Shown: one piece after another, positions 17,851-26,177 of the stretch
Numbering within the stretch: the first letter of the stretch is position 1
Layout of the letters: each line of letters opens with the position of its first letter
From: Marinilabiliaceae bacterium ANBcel2
Lineage (GTDB): Bacteria > Bacteroidota > Bacteroidia > Bacteroidales > Marinilabiliaceae
DNA: 64,000 nt
Assembly: GCA_029688995.1 (NCBI GenBank)
Contig: JARULA010000002.1
Location: forward strand, 496,001-560,000
Direction of reading: 5' to 3'
Notes under the pieces: model-generated
Database searches by the model: none
What the model was told of the DNA's origin: nothing
What the model saw: only the letters and a program-made list of their open reading frames with translations
Position numbers and translations under genes: made by a program

Positions 17851-20154
17851 GTGCAGAGTTATCTTAATGAATTAAATCCAGCTCAAAAAGAGGCTGTTGT
17901 AAATTTTGACGGACCTTCACTGGTTATCGCCGGTGCCGGGTCGGGAAAAACCCGAGTGCTTACTTATCGTATAGCTTACCTGTTATCGCAGGGAGTTTCT
18001 CCTTATCGCATTTTGGCTCTTACCTTTACCAATAAGGCTGCACGGGAGATGAAGCAGCGTATTGGTGCAATCATTGGAGATCAGTTTGCACGGCAGTTAT
18101 GGATGGGTACTTTCCATTCTGTTTTTGGTCGTATTTTAAGAATGGAGGCCGAAAAACTTAATTTTAAGTCCTCTTTTACAATATATGATAATGCCGATTC
18201 TAAAAGTCTGGTTAAATCTATATTGAAAGAGATGAGGATTAAGGATAAAAATTATAAACCGGGATTGATACTATCGCGTATCTCATCTGCAAAAAATGAT
18301 CTTATATTGCCTAAGGCTTATAGTCAGGATCAGAACCGGATGGTTGCAGATAAAGCATCTGGTATTCCTCTTACTTATGAGATTTATGCTAGATATGTAA
18401 AGCACTGTACAAAATCCGGCGCTATGGATTTTGATGATTTGCTGCTAAATACAAACATTTTGTTTAGAGATTTTCCCGAATCACTGGCACGTTATCAGGA
18501 TCAGTTTTTATATGTTTTGGTAGATGAGTATCAGGATACCAATATTTCTCAATATCTTATTGTTCGCAAACTTGCCGAAAAACATAAAAACATATGTGTT
18601 GTTGGCGATGATGCTCAAAGTATTTATAGTTTTCGTGGTGCACGAATTCAAAATATTTTAAATTTCAGGAATGATTACCCCGGTTATCAGTTGTATAAAC
18701 TTGAGCAGAATTACAGGTCAACTCAAAATATTGTTAATGTAGCCAATAGTATCATCTCTAAAAATAGTGGGCAGATTGAAAAAGTTGTCTATTCGAAGAA
18801 TGATGAGGGGGATAAAGTTAAGTTTTTATCTGCTTACTCTGATATTGAAGAGGGGTTTTTGGTTGTTAAAGATTTAGTTAGAAGGCAAAGTGAGACAGGA
18901 TGCTCTTTTGCCGACTTTGCTATTTTGTATCGAACGAATGCCCAGTCACGAATTTTTGAAGAGGCTTTTAGAAAAGCTTCACTACCTTATAAAATATATG
19001 GGGGTTTGTCGTTTTATCAGCGTAAAGAGATTAAAGATCTTCTTGCCTACTTAAGGGTTGTGGTGAATCCTTCAGATCAGGAGGCGTTAAAGCGAATTAT
19101 AAACTATCCTGCCCGTGGTATTGGCAAAACCACTACAGATAAGCTTGAGGCTGCTGCCATCGCAAATGATATCTCTATATGGGAAGTTTTGACACACCCC
19201 TCTTTGGCATCTGTTGGCTTTAATGCCGGCACATTAAAAAAGCTTGGAAATTTCAGCTCTATGATAAAAAATATGGGGAGTCAAATTTTGCAATCTGATG
19301 CCTATGAGATTACCAAAGAGATTGCTATTCAAAGTGGACTGATAAAAGAATTGCAACAAGATAAGAGTATCGAAGGTCAAACTCGTGTTGAAAACATTGA
19401 TGAGCTTTTGAATGGTGTTCGTGATTTTGTTGATGAAAAGATCCAATCGGGACAATCAGCATCTTTAATTGAGTTTTTAGAGGAGGTCTCCCTGTTAACC
19501 GATCAGGATAATGAGGGTGAGGAAGGAGTTGATAAAATTACTATGATGACTATTCACTCTGCAAAAGGATTAGAGTTTGAGAATGTTTATATAACTGGTG
19601 TTGAAGAGGGATTGTTTCCTTCTCCCATGTCGATAGATTCGCGTGAAGCACTTGAGGAGGAGCGGCGCCTTTTTTATGTTGCAGTTACCCGTGCTCAAAA
19701 AGCTGTAACACTCTCTTTTGCAAAAAGCAGGTTTAAATATGGGGAACATAACTTTGTTACACCCAGCAGATTTATAAGAGACCTCGATGTTAGCTGTATA
19801 GATGAGGAGAGTTTGAGTTTTATTATGGCAAATAAACAACCCTCTTTTAAGGAGAGACAAAAAAAAGTGTTTAATCCTTTCAATAGCTCCTCTTCGTCGT
19901 CACAATTAAAGAGGAGCAGTAGGTTAAATAAGAGGGGTTTTGAAGATAAAGATCAACAGGATGCCTCGCAATTGATTAAAGCGTATAACAGAGATGTTAA
20001 TATTGGTAATCGTGTAGAGCATGATCGTTTTGGGCATGGAAAAGTTATTGATTTGGAGGGAGTGCCTCCTAATGTAAAAGCAGTAGTTGAGTTTGATAAT
20101 GCTGGAGTTAAACAATTATTACTTAAGTTTGCCAGACTAAAAATATTGAGCTAA
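17851..20154 (+). CDS. UvrD/PcrA-type ATP-dependent DNA helicase
   Basis: Superfamily 1A 3'-5' helicase for DNA repair and replication-conflict resolution, 767 residues. Motifs in order: Q motif LNPAQKEAV, Walker A AGAGSGKTRVL, Ia ALTFTNKAAREM, II VDEYQDTN, III VVGDDAQSIYSFRGA, IV QNYRST, V TIHSAKGLEFENVY and VI VAVTRAQ. The C-terminal 60 residues (VEHDRFGHGKVIDLEG onward) form the Tudor-like PcrA tail that contacts RNA polymerase. The start is a GTG; no better ATG precedes the Q motif. Whether to call it uvrD or pcrA is not settled by sequence. Confidence 0.93.
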   Translation: MQSYLNELNPAQKEAVVNFDGPSLVIAGAGSGKTRVLTYRIAYLLSQGVSPYRILALTFTNKAAREMKQRIGAIIGDQFARQLWMGTFHSVFGRILRMEAEKLNFKSSFTIYDNADSKSLVKSILKEMRIKDKNYKPGLILSRISSAKNDLILPKAYSQDQNRMVADKASGIPLTYEIYARYVKHCTKSGAMDFDDLLLNTNILFRDFPESLARYQDQFLYVLVDEYQDTNISQYLIVRKLAEKHKNICVVGDDAQSIYSFRGARIQNILNFRNDYPGYQLYKLEQNYRSTQNIVNVANSIISKNSGQIEKVVYSKNDEGDKVKFLSAYSDIEEGFLVVKDLVRRQSETGCSFADFAILYRTNAQSRIFEEAFRKASLPYKIYGGLSFYQRKEIKDLLAYLRVVVNPSDQEALKRIINYPARGIGKTTTDKLEAAAIANDISIWEVLTHPSLASVGFNAGTLKKLGNFSSMIKNMGSQILQSDAYEITKEIAIQSGLIKELQQDKSIEGQTRVENIDELLNGVRDFVDEKIQSGQSASLIEFLEEVSLLTDQDNEGEEGVDKITMMTIHSAKGLEFENVYITGVEEGLFPSPMSIDSREALEEERRLFYVAVTRAQKAVTLSFAKSRFKYGEHNFVTPSRFIRDLDVSCIDEESLSFIMANKQPSFKERQKKVFNPFNSSSSSSQLKRSSRLNKRGFEDKDQQDASQLIKAYNRDVNIGNRVEHDRFGHGKVIDLEGVPPNVKAVVEFDNAGVKQLLLKFARLKILS

Positions 20155-20219
20155 TTTTGTGGTTTGGATTAGAGTATTTATAGTTCTAGCTTATCTGCCT
20201 ACAATTTTATTTATTATAC

Positions 20220-20819
20220 ATGGATTATAATTCAACAAGAAAGCCATTAATTCTTCCGGAGTATGGGAGGCATATTCATAAAATGGTTGACTATGCAAAA
20301 ACCATTGAGGATCGCAATGAGCGTACACGCTGTGCACATTCAATAGTGAGTGTTATGGGTAATCTGTTTCCCCATCTTCGTGATGTTAGTGATTTTAAAC
20401 ATAAGTTATGGGATCACATTGCAATAATGTCTGATTTTGAATTGGATATAGATTATCCCTATGAGCCTCCCAGGCCTGATAATTTTTCGGCTAAACCTGA
20501 TCCTGTTCCTTATAATGATTTTAAAATACATTATCGTCATTATGGCCGGTTGATTGAGCAGATGATTTTAAAGGCAATTGATATGGAGGAGGGAGAGTTA
20601 AAGAGTTACTTTGTCTCTTTGATTGCCAACCACATGAGAAAGTCCCTTATTAACTGGAATAAAGATCATGCCAATGATGAGAGGATTAAGATTGATATGG
20701 AGACACTCTCGGGCGGTAAGTTGAGTCCGACAATAAAAGAGATTAGATTGTTGGACAATCGTGATCACCATAATCCAAAAGGTGGACGCAGACGCAACTT
20801 TTCTAGAAAAAAGCAGTGA
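20220..20819 (+). CDS. DUF4290 family protein
   Basis: Cytoplasmic protein of 199 residues belonging to the Bacteroidota family DUF4290: LPEYGRHIHKMVDYA near the N-terminus, then RCAHSIVSVMGNLFPHLRD and HKLWDHIAIMSDFELDIDYPY. The C-terminal 20 residues are very basic and Arg-rich (NPKGGRRRNFSRKKQ), suggesting nucleic-acid contact, which is inference. The gene sits 19 bases upstream of the murA start, a pairing I recall as common in the phylum. Function unknown. Confidence 0.85.
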   Translation: MDYNSTRKPLILPEYGRHIHKMVDYAKTIEDRNERTRCAHSIVSVMGNLFPHLRDVSDFKHKLWDHIAIMSDFELDIDYPYEPPRPDNFSAKPDPVPYNDFKIHYRHYGRLIEQMILKAIDMEEGELKSYFVSLIANHMRKSLINWNKDHANDERIKIDMETLSGGKLSPTIKEIRLLDNRDHHNPKGGRRRNFSRKKQ

Positions 20820-20838
20820 TATATCAAAACATTGTTTA

Positions 20839-22143
20839 ATGAGCAGTTTTGAAATAAGGGGCTCCTGCAATTTATCAGGATCTATTATGCCTCAGGGAGC
20901 TAAAAATGAAGCATTACAGGTGATATGTGCTGTGTTGCTAACACCTGAAAGGGTTGTTATAGATAATATTCCTGATATTATAGATGTTAAAAATCTTATT
21001 TTTTTACTTGAGAAACTGGGTGTTGAAGTTGTAAAACTCTCTACATCTAAATATCAGTTTTGTGCTGCTAATGTTGATTTATCTTATCTTCAGTCGAGGG
21101 AGTTTAAAGGTAAAGCCTCTTCGTTAAGAGGGTCTATTATGATTCTGGGACCGCTTTTAGCACGCTTTGGATATGCTTATTTCCCTAAGCCGGGAGGCGA
21201 TAAAATTGGGAGGCGTAGATTAGATACTCATTTTTTTGGATTTGAAAAATTGGGTGCTCAATTCCATTTTGAGTCTGATAATTTTTTTTATACAGTAACT
21301 GCCGACTCTCTTTCAGGTAACTATATTTTGCTTGATGAAGCTTCGGTTACCGGTACTGCAAATATTTTAATGACTGCTGTGCTAACTCCCGGTAAAACTA
21401 CTATCTATAATGCTGCTTGCGAACCATATATTCAACAACTCTGTAAAATGTTAAACAGGATGGGAGCATCCATAGGTGGTGTTGGATCTAATTTGTTGAC
21501 TATTAAAGGTGTTAGTGAGCTAAATGGTTGTTCACACCGTATATTGCCTGATATGATTGAGGTAGGTAGTTTTATTGGTATGGCTGCCATGACTCGAAGC
21601 AGTATTACTATTAAAGATGCTGCACCTTCAGAGCTTGGGATGATTCCTCTTGCATTTAAAAGAATGGGTGTTAAAATAGAGATACAGGGTGAAGATCTTT
21701 TTATACCTGGTTTAGATGAGTATGAGATAGAAACTTTTATAGATGGTTCTATCATGACTATCTCTGACGCTCCCTGGCCCGGATTAACCCCTGATCTTTT
21801 GAGTGTTTTCCTTGTCCTTGCTACGCAGGCTAAGGGGAGTGTTCTTATTCATCAAAAAATGTTTGAGAGCCGACTTTTCTTTGTGGATAAATTAATTGAT
21901 ATGGGGGCACGTATAATTCTTTGTGATCCTCATCGTGCTACAGTTATTGGTAATAACCATGAAACACCTCTTCGAAGCTCTGTTCTATCTTCTCCTGATA
22001 TTCGCGCAGGCGTATCTCTTTTAATTGCTGCCCTTTCTGCCAGAGGGACCAGTGTAATTCATAATATTGAGCAGATTGACCGTGGATATCAAAATATTGA
22101 TAAACGTCTTAATCAGCTTGGAGCTTCCATTCGTCGTATTTAA
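20839..22143 (+). CDS. murA: UDP-N-acetylglucosamine 1-carboxyvinyltransferase (MurA) with Asp in place of the catalytic Cys
   Basis: First committed step of peptidoglycan synthesis: transfers enolpyruvate from PEP to UDP-GlcNAc. I use the ATG at 20839 (434 residues, family length); the frame extends upstream to 20761 only by overlapping DUF4290. K22 and N23 (GAKNEA) are present. The loop residue that is Cys115 in E. coli is Asp here, D121 in PGGDKIGRRRLDTH. Asp at this site keeps activity in known homologues and abolishes covalent fosfomycin attack, so intrinsic fosfomycin resistance is expected. The C-terminal motif region SSPDIRAGVSLLIAAL is intact. Confidence 0.94.
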   Translation: MSSFEIRGSCNLSGSIMPQGAKNEALQVICAVLLTPERVVIDNIPDIIDVKNLIFLLEKLGVEVVKLSTSKYQFCAANVDLSYLQSREFKGKASSLRGSIMILGPLLARFGYAYFPKPGGDKIGRRRLDTHFFGFEKLGAQFHFESDNFFYTVTADSLSGNYILLDEASVTGTANILMTAVLTPGKTTIYNAACEPYIQQLCKMLNRMGASIGGVGSNLLTIKGVSELNGCSHRILPDMIEVGSFIGMAAMTRSSITIKDAAPSELGMIPLAFKRMGVKIEIQGEDLFIPGLDEYEIETFIDGSIMTISDAPWPGLTPDLLSVFLVLATQAKGSVLIHQKMFESRLFFVDKLIDMGARIILCDPHRATVIGNNHETPLRSSVLSSPDIRAGVSLLIAALSARGTSVIHNIEQIDRGYQNIDKRLNQLGASIRRI

Positions 22144-22281
22144 CTCTTCATTCGTCTTCAAAAAATGCACTTTAGTCATTTTTGTGCCTTTTTAACAAAA
22201 GGCTAAAACGTTGACAACCAGCATATTAACTCGCCTTCCTTAAAATATAAATATAATTTTTAACATTCACAAACAAACAAA

Positions 22282-22314
22282 TTTGGATTTTATCTGTTTA
22301 ATAACATACATTTG
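22282..22314 (+). promoter_or_regulatory. Bacteroidota-type promoter for the TlpA-like gene
   Basis: TTTG at 22282-22285, 21 bases, then TACATTTG at 22307-22314, both perfect matches with correct spacing. The ATG lies 19 bases downstream of the -7 box. Confidence 0.7.
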
Positions 22315-22333
22315 CAGAGTAAAATAGAAATAT

Positions 22334-22900
22334 ATGAAATTTAGGACTTTTACTTATTTATTGATAGTGACCGGATTGGTGTTTTTGTCGTCTATGAATG
22401 GCAGTTATACACCCGGAGTGGGTTTATCAGTTGGGGATAAAGCGCCTGCCATTGATGAAGAGCTTGATGATGGGACGTTTTTTTCTCTTGATTCTTTGAA
22501 AGGGAAAATGGTTCTTGTTGACTTTTGGGCCTCTTATGATGGAAAATCAAGGATTGAAAATCAGACAAAGAGAGAACTGAATAAAAAATATCAAAACAGC
22601 TCTTTTTATAATAGTGATAGTTTTGTTATTGTTAGTATATCTCTTGATAGATTTAAAACTCCTTTTAAAAATGCAGTTAAGAGAGATGGTCTGGATAGTT
22701 TTATTCATCTCTTTTATTCTGAAGGGAAAGATGCCGAGATTGCTCAATTGTATGGAATAGAGGATGAGTTTGTTAATTTTTTGATTGATGGAGAGGGACA
22801 TATTGTTGAGAGGTCATCAGAAATTGACAAAATAGCAGATGCTCTAAAACGGCTCGAATCGGTTACATATGATGATTTCGCATACCGTTTAAGTGAGTAG
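22334..22900 (+). CDS. TlpA-like thioredoxin-fold protein lacking the CxxC motif
   Basis: Exported protein of 188 residues with signal peptide (about 1-20) and an AhpC/TSA-Redoxin fold: VGDKAPAIDEELDDGTFFSL, KGKMVLVDFWASYDGKSR, VIVSISLDR, and a C-terminal strand FVNFLIDGEGHIVER. Where active TlpA or ResA proteins have WCxxC, this one has Y68-D69-G70-K71-S72, so both redox cysteines are absent and no other Cys is present. It cannot act as a disulfide oxidoreductase. A structural or binding role is more likely. Own promoter and own terminator. Confidence 0.85.
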   Translation: MKFRTFTYLLIVTGLVFLSSMNGSYTPGVGLSVGDKAPAIDEELDDGTFFSLDSLKGKMVLVDFWASYDGKSRIENQTKRELNKKYQNSSFYNSDSFVIVSISLDRFKTPFKNAVKRDGLDSFIHLFYSEGKDAEIAQLYGIEDEFVNFLIDGEGHIVERSSEIDKIADALKRLESVTYDDFAYRLSE

Positions 22901-22931
22901 TCAGTATTAATTTTAGGGTGATAATAGAGAA

Positions 22932-22966
22932 GGGGCAGTGTCAAGTAATTTGACGCTGCCCTTTGT
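22932..22966 (+). terminator. Intrinsic terminator after the TlpA-like gene
   Basis: GGGCAGTGTCAA (22933-22944) pairs with TTGACGCTGCCC (22950-22961) with one G/T wobble, followed by CTTTG. The T tract is short. Confidence 0.7.
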
Positions 22967-23044
22967 CATATTTGCAGTTTTATGCTTAACATTGACAGTA
23001 ATGTGTCATTTTGGCTTTAATAGTAAATTGGCAGGAAAATTGAG

Positions 23045-23052
23045 TAACTTTG
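23045..23052 (+). promoter_or_regulatory. Candidate -7 box for grpE-dnaJ
   Basis: TAACTTTG fits TAnnTTTG. The leader to grpE would be about 105 bases. A TTG lies upstream but only 14 bases away, so the -33 is uncertain. Confidence 0.45.
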
Positions 23053-23082
23053 CTGATGATTTAGAATGTTTTAAATGAAAAT

Positions 23083-23103
23083 AATATTGAGATGCTCAAT
23101 ATT
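23083..23103 (+). repeat. 21-bp perfect inverted repeat upstream of grpE
   Basis: AATATTGAG, spacer ATG, CTCAATATT: 9-bp arms with a 3-base centre. It lies about 30 bases downstream of the -7 box and 62 bases upstream of the grpE ATG. It could be a repressor operator or an mRNA hairpin. It does not match CIRCE (TTAGCACTC-N9-GAGTGCTAA). Confidence 0.5.
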
Positions 23104-23164
23104 TGTAACATATAAGTAATTATATGGCTATTTATCTAATTAAACTATTTTTAATTAAAATAAA

Positions 23165-23791
23165 ATGGGCTTAAATATGTCTGGACAATCAAAAAAGGAG
23201 ACTGAAGAAAATAAAGAGATTAAGAAGGGTGAGCAGGAGGTAGATGCTCAGGAGAATGTTGCTGATGATAAGGTGACTAATGAGGAAGGTGATAAAAAGA
23301 AAGATGATAAAAAGAAGAAGAGCAAAGAGAGCTCTGCTGAAAAAAAATGCCGTGAATTAGAGAAAGAGCTTGAAGAGATGCATAATAAACATATGCGCCT
23401 TATAGCAGAGTATGATAACTATCGTAAACGAACTTTAAAAGAGAAGATGGAACTCTCTAAGCTTGCCGGGGAAAAGATTTTTGGTGATATTTTACCGGTA
23501 ATAGATGATTTTGAAAGAGCTCTTTTGCACCTTGATGATGATTCTGATATTACATCGGTGAAAGAGGGAGTTGAACTTATCTATAATAAATTTTTAAAGT
23601 ATTTATCATCTCAAGGAGTGAAAGAGATAAAAACTGATAAGGAGGAGTTTAATGCTGATATTCATGAAGCAGTAACTAAGATTCCTGCTCCCAGTGATGA
23701 CTTGAAGGGTAAAATAGTAGATTGTGTTCAAAAGGGGTATATTCTTGATGAGAAGGTAATAAGGTATCCCAAAGTTGTAGTAGGAGAATAA
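23165..23791 (+). CDS. grpE: Nucleotide exchange factor GrpE
   Basis: Co-chaperone that releases ADP from DnaK. Acidic/basic disordered N-terminus (about 1-65), long coiled coil ([21 protein letters not shown] then [12 protein letters not shown]), and the C-terminal beta wing with [20 protein letters not shown], then [12 protein letters not shown]. 208 residues. The first ATG at 23165 and a second at 23177 are both possible. It lies 16 bases before dnaJ; dnaK is not in this window, so the chaperone genes are split. Confidence 0.93.
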   Translation: MGLNMSGQSKKETEENKEIKKGEQEVDAQENVADDKVTNEEGDKKKDDKKKKSKESSAEKKCRELEKELEEMHNKHMRLIAEYDNYRKRTLKEKMELSKLAGEKIFGDILPVIDDFERALLHLDDDSDITSVKEGVELIYNKFLKYLSSQGVKEIKTDKEEFNADIHEAVTKIPAPSDDLKGKIVDCVQKGYILDEKVIRYPKVVVGE

Positions 23792-23807
23792 AATAAATTT
23801 ATCAGTC

Positions 23808-24974
23808 ATGTCGAAAAGAGATTATTACGAAATATTGGAAGTAGGGAAAAATGCTTCTGCAGAGGAGATAAAGAAAGCATATCGAAAAAAAGCAATACGT
23901 TTTCACCCCGATAAGAATCCCGGAGATGCTAAGGCTGAGGAGAAGTTTAAAGAGGCTGCTGAGGCTTATGAAGTTTTAAGTGATCCCGAAAAGCGCCAAA
24001 GATATGATCAGTTTGGTCATGCTGGTGTTGGTGGAGCTTCTCAAGGGGGAGGCTTTGGTGGAGGTGGCATGAGTATGGATGATATCTTTTCCCATTTTGG
24101 AGATATTTTTGGTGGCGGCTTTGGCGGCTTTAGTGGTTTTGGCGGCTTTAGCGGAGGCGGAGGAAGGCGATCTCAAAGAGTAAATAAAGGTTCTAATCTT
24201 CGTGTTAAGGTTAAATTGACTCTTCAGGAGATTGCTAATGGAGTTGAAAAGAAGCTTAAAGTAAAAAAATATGTTGGGTGTAACTCTTGTAGTGGTACAG
24301 GAGCGGCCGATGGCAACTCTTACAGCTCTTGTTCAACATGTGGCGGTAGCGGACAGGTAACAAGAGTCTCTAACACTATATTGGGGCAGATGCAAACTAC
24401 CTCTACCTGTCCATCCTGTCAGGGAGAAGGTAAAAATATTACTAAAAAATGTCCTAAATGTAATGGTGAGGGACTTATTCGTCAGGAAGAGGTGATATCG
24501 GTAAAGATACCTGCAGGTGTTGAAGAGGGGATGCAGTTGTCGGTATCAGGAAAAGGTAATGCTGCTCGCCGTGGAGGTATTAATGGAGATTTAATTGTTT
24601 TAATTCAGGAAGAGAGACATCCAGACTTAATTAGAGATGGTCATGATCTTATCTATAATTTGACGTTGGGAATTCCTGATGTCGTGCTGGGAACTCCTGT
24701 TCAAATACCTACTATAGAGGGTAAGGTTAAGGTTAAAATTGAACCAGGTACTCAGCCTGGAAAAATTTTAAGACTTAAAGGTAAAGGATTGCCCGAAGTG
24801 AACGGATACCAAAGAGGAGATCTTTTGGTACGTGTAAATGTATATATACCAGATAATATTAGTCGGGAGGAGACCCGTGCCTTTGAGAAGTTTAGAGAGT
24901 CTGAATCATTTACCCCTAAATCGGGTGAGGGTTCAAATATTTTTAACCGTATGAAAAGTATGTTCGATCAATAA
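23808..24974 (+). CDS. dnaJ: Chaperone DnaJ
   Basis: Hsp40 co-chaperone that delivers substrates to DnaK and stimulates its ATPase. J domain at 1-70 with the HPD tripeptide ([10 protein letters not shown]), a Gly/Phe-rich linker ([14 protein letters not shown]), four zinc-finger CxxCxGxG repeats ([32 protein letters not shown]) and the C-terminal substrate-binding domain. It is a full-length type I DnaJ of 388 residues. It shares the transcript with grpE, and oxyR follows 27 bases later. Confidence 0.96.
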   Translation: MSKRDYYEILEVGKNASAEEIKKAYRKKAIRFHPDKNPGDAKAEEKFKEAAEAYEVLSDPEKRQRYDQFGHAGVGGASQGGGFGGGGMSMDDIFSHFGDIFGGGFGGFSGFGGFSGGGGRRSQRVNKGSNLRVKVKLTLQEIANGVEKKLKVKKYVGCNSCSGTGAADGNSYSSCSTCGGSGQVTRVSNTILGQMQTTSTCPSCQGEGKNITKKCPKCNGEGLIRQEEVISVKIPAGVEEGMQLSVSGKGNAARRGGINGDLIVLIQEERHPDLIRDGHDLIYNLTLGIPDVVLGTPVQIPTIEGKVKVKIEPGTQPGKILRLKGKGLPEVNGYQRGDLLVRVNVYIPDNISREETRAFEKFRESESFTPKSGEGSNIFNRMKSMFDQ

Positions 24975-25001
24975 TTAGTTATTAACAATCTCTTTATTTT
25001 A

Positions 25002-25931
25002 ATGAATCTTCAGCAGCTTGAGTATATTGTAGCATTAGATGAGTATAGACATTTTGTGACCGCAGCAGAAAAATGTTTTGTCACTCAGCCAACTTTAACA
25101 ATGCAATTAAAAAGACTTGAAGATGAGATTGGAATTCAACTTTTTGATCGTACTCGTAAACCTCTTATACCTACGGGTGAAGGGGAGGCTTTTATTGCCA
25201 GAGCAAGAAGAATTTTAAGAGATTTAAATGATCTTGAAAACTTTCTTGTTGAAGAGAAAAAAAGTATTGAAGGAGTTTTTAGAATTGGTGTTATACCAAC
25301 TCTTGCTCCTTATGTTTTGCCACTGTTTTTAGATCGTTTTAGCAGAGAAAATCCTAAAACATATCTAAAAATTGAAGAGCTTAAGTCTGAGTCAATAATT
25401 AAGGCACTGCATAATGATCACTTGGATTTAGGTATTATGGCAACACCTGCTGGAGAGAAGGATTTAAAAGAGACTCTTTTGTTTAACGAACCTTTTCTTT
25501 TTTATGGTTCTTATAATCATCCTTTTCTTAAAGAAGAAAGGGTTGACCCCGATAAGTTAGATAGATCTTCGCTATTATTACTTGCTGAGGGACATTGTTT
25601 TAGAGATCAGGCCCTTAATATTTGTAATGAAAAAGGGGATGAATTTGTTTCTATGAATTTTCATTATGAAAGTGGTTCAGTAGAGACTTTAAAGAGATTG
25701 GTTCAATCCGGTCTCTGTTATACTTTGGTTCCGCAATTATCGGTAAGTGATTTTGAGAGTAAAAATGTTAAGCGCTTTATTTCACCAGAACCTGTTAGAG
25801 AAGTAAGTTTGGTATCACATATTAGCTTTAATAAAACTGCTTTAATTGATTCAATCAAGGCTATTATTCAGGAAGAGCTTCCCGGTGATATCTCAACTCC
25901 GCATGAGGTGAAAAAAATAAAATGGAGATAG
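25002..25931 (+). CDS. oxyR: Hydrogen peroxide-sensing transcription regulator OxyR (LysR family)
   Basis: LysR-type regulator of 309 residues. The N-terminal winged helix-turn-helix starts MNLQQLEYIVALDE with TQPTLTMQLKRLEDEIG. The sensor domain has the OxyR redox pair at the same positions as in E. coli, C199 and C208 (EGHCFRDQALNIC), so peroxide forms a disulfide that alters DNA binding. It follows dnaJ closely, grouping protein-folding and oxidative-stress functions. Its stop codon is just upstream of the trp promoter. Confidence 0.93.
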   Translation: MNLQQLEYIVALDEYRHFVTAAEKCFVTQPTLTMQLKRLEDEIGIQLFDRTRKPLIPTGEGEAFIARARRILRDLNDLENFLVEEKKSIEGVFRIGVIPTLAPYVLPLFLDRFSRENPKTYLKIEELKSESIIKALHNDHLDLGIMATPAGEKDLKETLLFNEPFLFYGSYNHPFLKEERVDPDKLDRSSLLLLAEGHCFRDQALNICNEKGDEFVSMNFHYESGSVETLKRLVQSGLCYTLVPQLSVSDFESKNVKRFISPEPVREVSLVSHISFNKTALIDSIKAIIQEELPGDISTPHEVKKIKWR

Positions 25932-25932
25932 A

Positions 25933-25964
25933 TTTGCATATTAATTTTTTGTTGTGTAAAATTG
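25933..25964 (+). promoter_or_regulatory. Probable promoter of the trp leader and operon
   Basis: TTTG at 25933-25936, 20 bases, then TAAAATTG at 25957-25964, one mismatch from TAnnTTTG. It starts 2 bases after the oxyR stop and would begin a transcript about 38 bases before the leader peptide. TAGATTTG at 25929-25936 is an alternative -7 box. Confidence 0.5.
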
Positions 25965-26007
25965 CAAATAAGTAGTGAGTATAAACTTAAGTATAGATTT
26001 TTTAGTG

Positions 26008-26073
26008 ATGGGAATATGTTTTTGTAATAATAATTGGTGGTGGCAAACTTCATACCTGACTTCCGGGAGGTGA
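26008..26073 (+). CDS. trpL: trp operon leader peptide with three consecutive Trp codons
   Basis: Short frame of 21 codons plus stop: it starts with ATG GGA ATA, carries TGG TGG TGG at codons 10-12 (26035-26043) and ends with TGA at 26071-26073. Trp codons are rare, so three in a row just before a hairpin terminator and trpE is the hallmark of ribosome-mediated attenuation: when charged tRNA-Trp is scarce the ribosome stalls here and the downstream terminator does not form. Too short for automatic gene calling. Translation is inferred, not shown. Confidence 0.8.
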   Translation: MGICFCNNNWWWQTSYLTSGR

Positions 26074-26113
26074 AGCAATGCCCTTTTGTGTTATTACAAA
26101 AAACTAGAATATT

Positions 26114-26152
26114 AAAAAAGGCTTGTCGGACTCCCGACAAGCCTTTTTTTTT
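26114..26152 (+). terminator. trp attenuator terminator
   Basis: GGCTTGTCGG (26120-26129) pairs perfectly with CCGACAAGCC (26134-26143) around the loop ACTC, extended by an A run (26114-26119) against T9 at 26144-26152. It lies between the leader peptide and trpE, 25 bases before the trpE ATG. CTCCCG at 26131-26136 in its loop and 3' arm is complementary to CGGGAG at 26064-26069, giving a possible competing pair. Confidence 0.85.
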
Positions 26153-26177
26153 GAACCAAAATTCAAACTATTCATAC

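Noticed and set aside
23083-23103. Reading the grpE palindrome as a CIRCE heat-shock operator
   Set aside because: Arms and spacer do not match TTAGCACTC-N9-GAGTGCTAA; HrcA control is not supported.
26034-26177. 48-codon upstream extension of trpE
   Set aside because: It runs through the Trp codons of the leader and the terminator hairpin and has no TrpE similarity. The ATG at 26178 gives a normal N-terminus.
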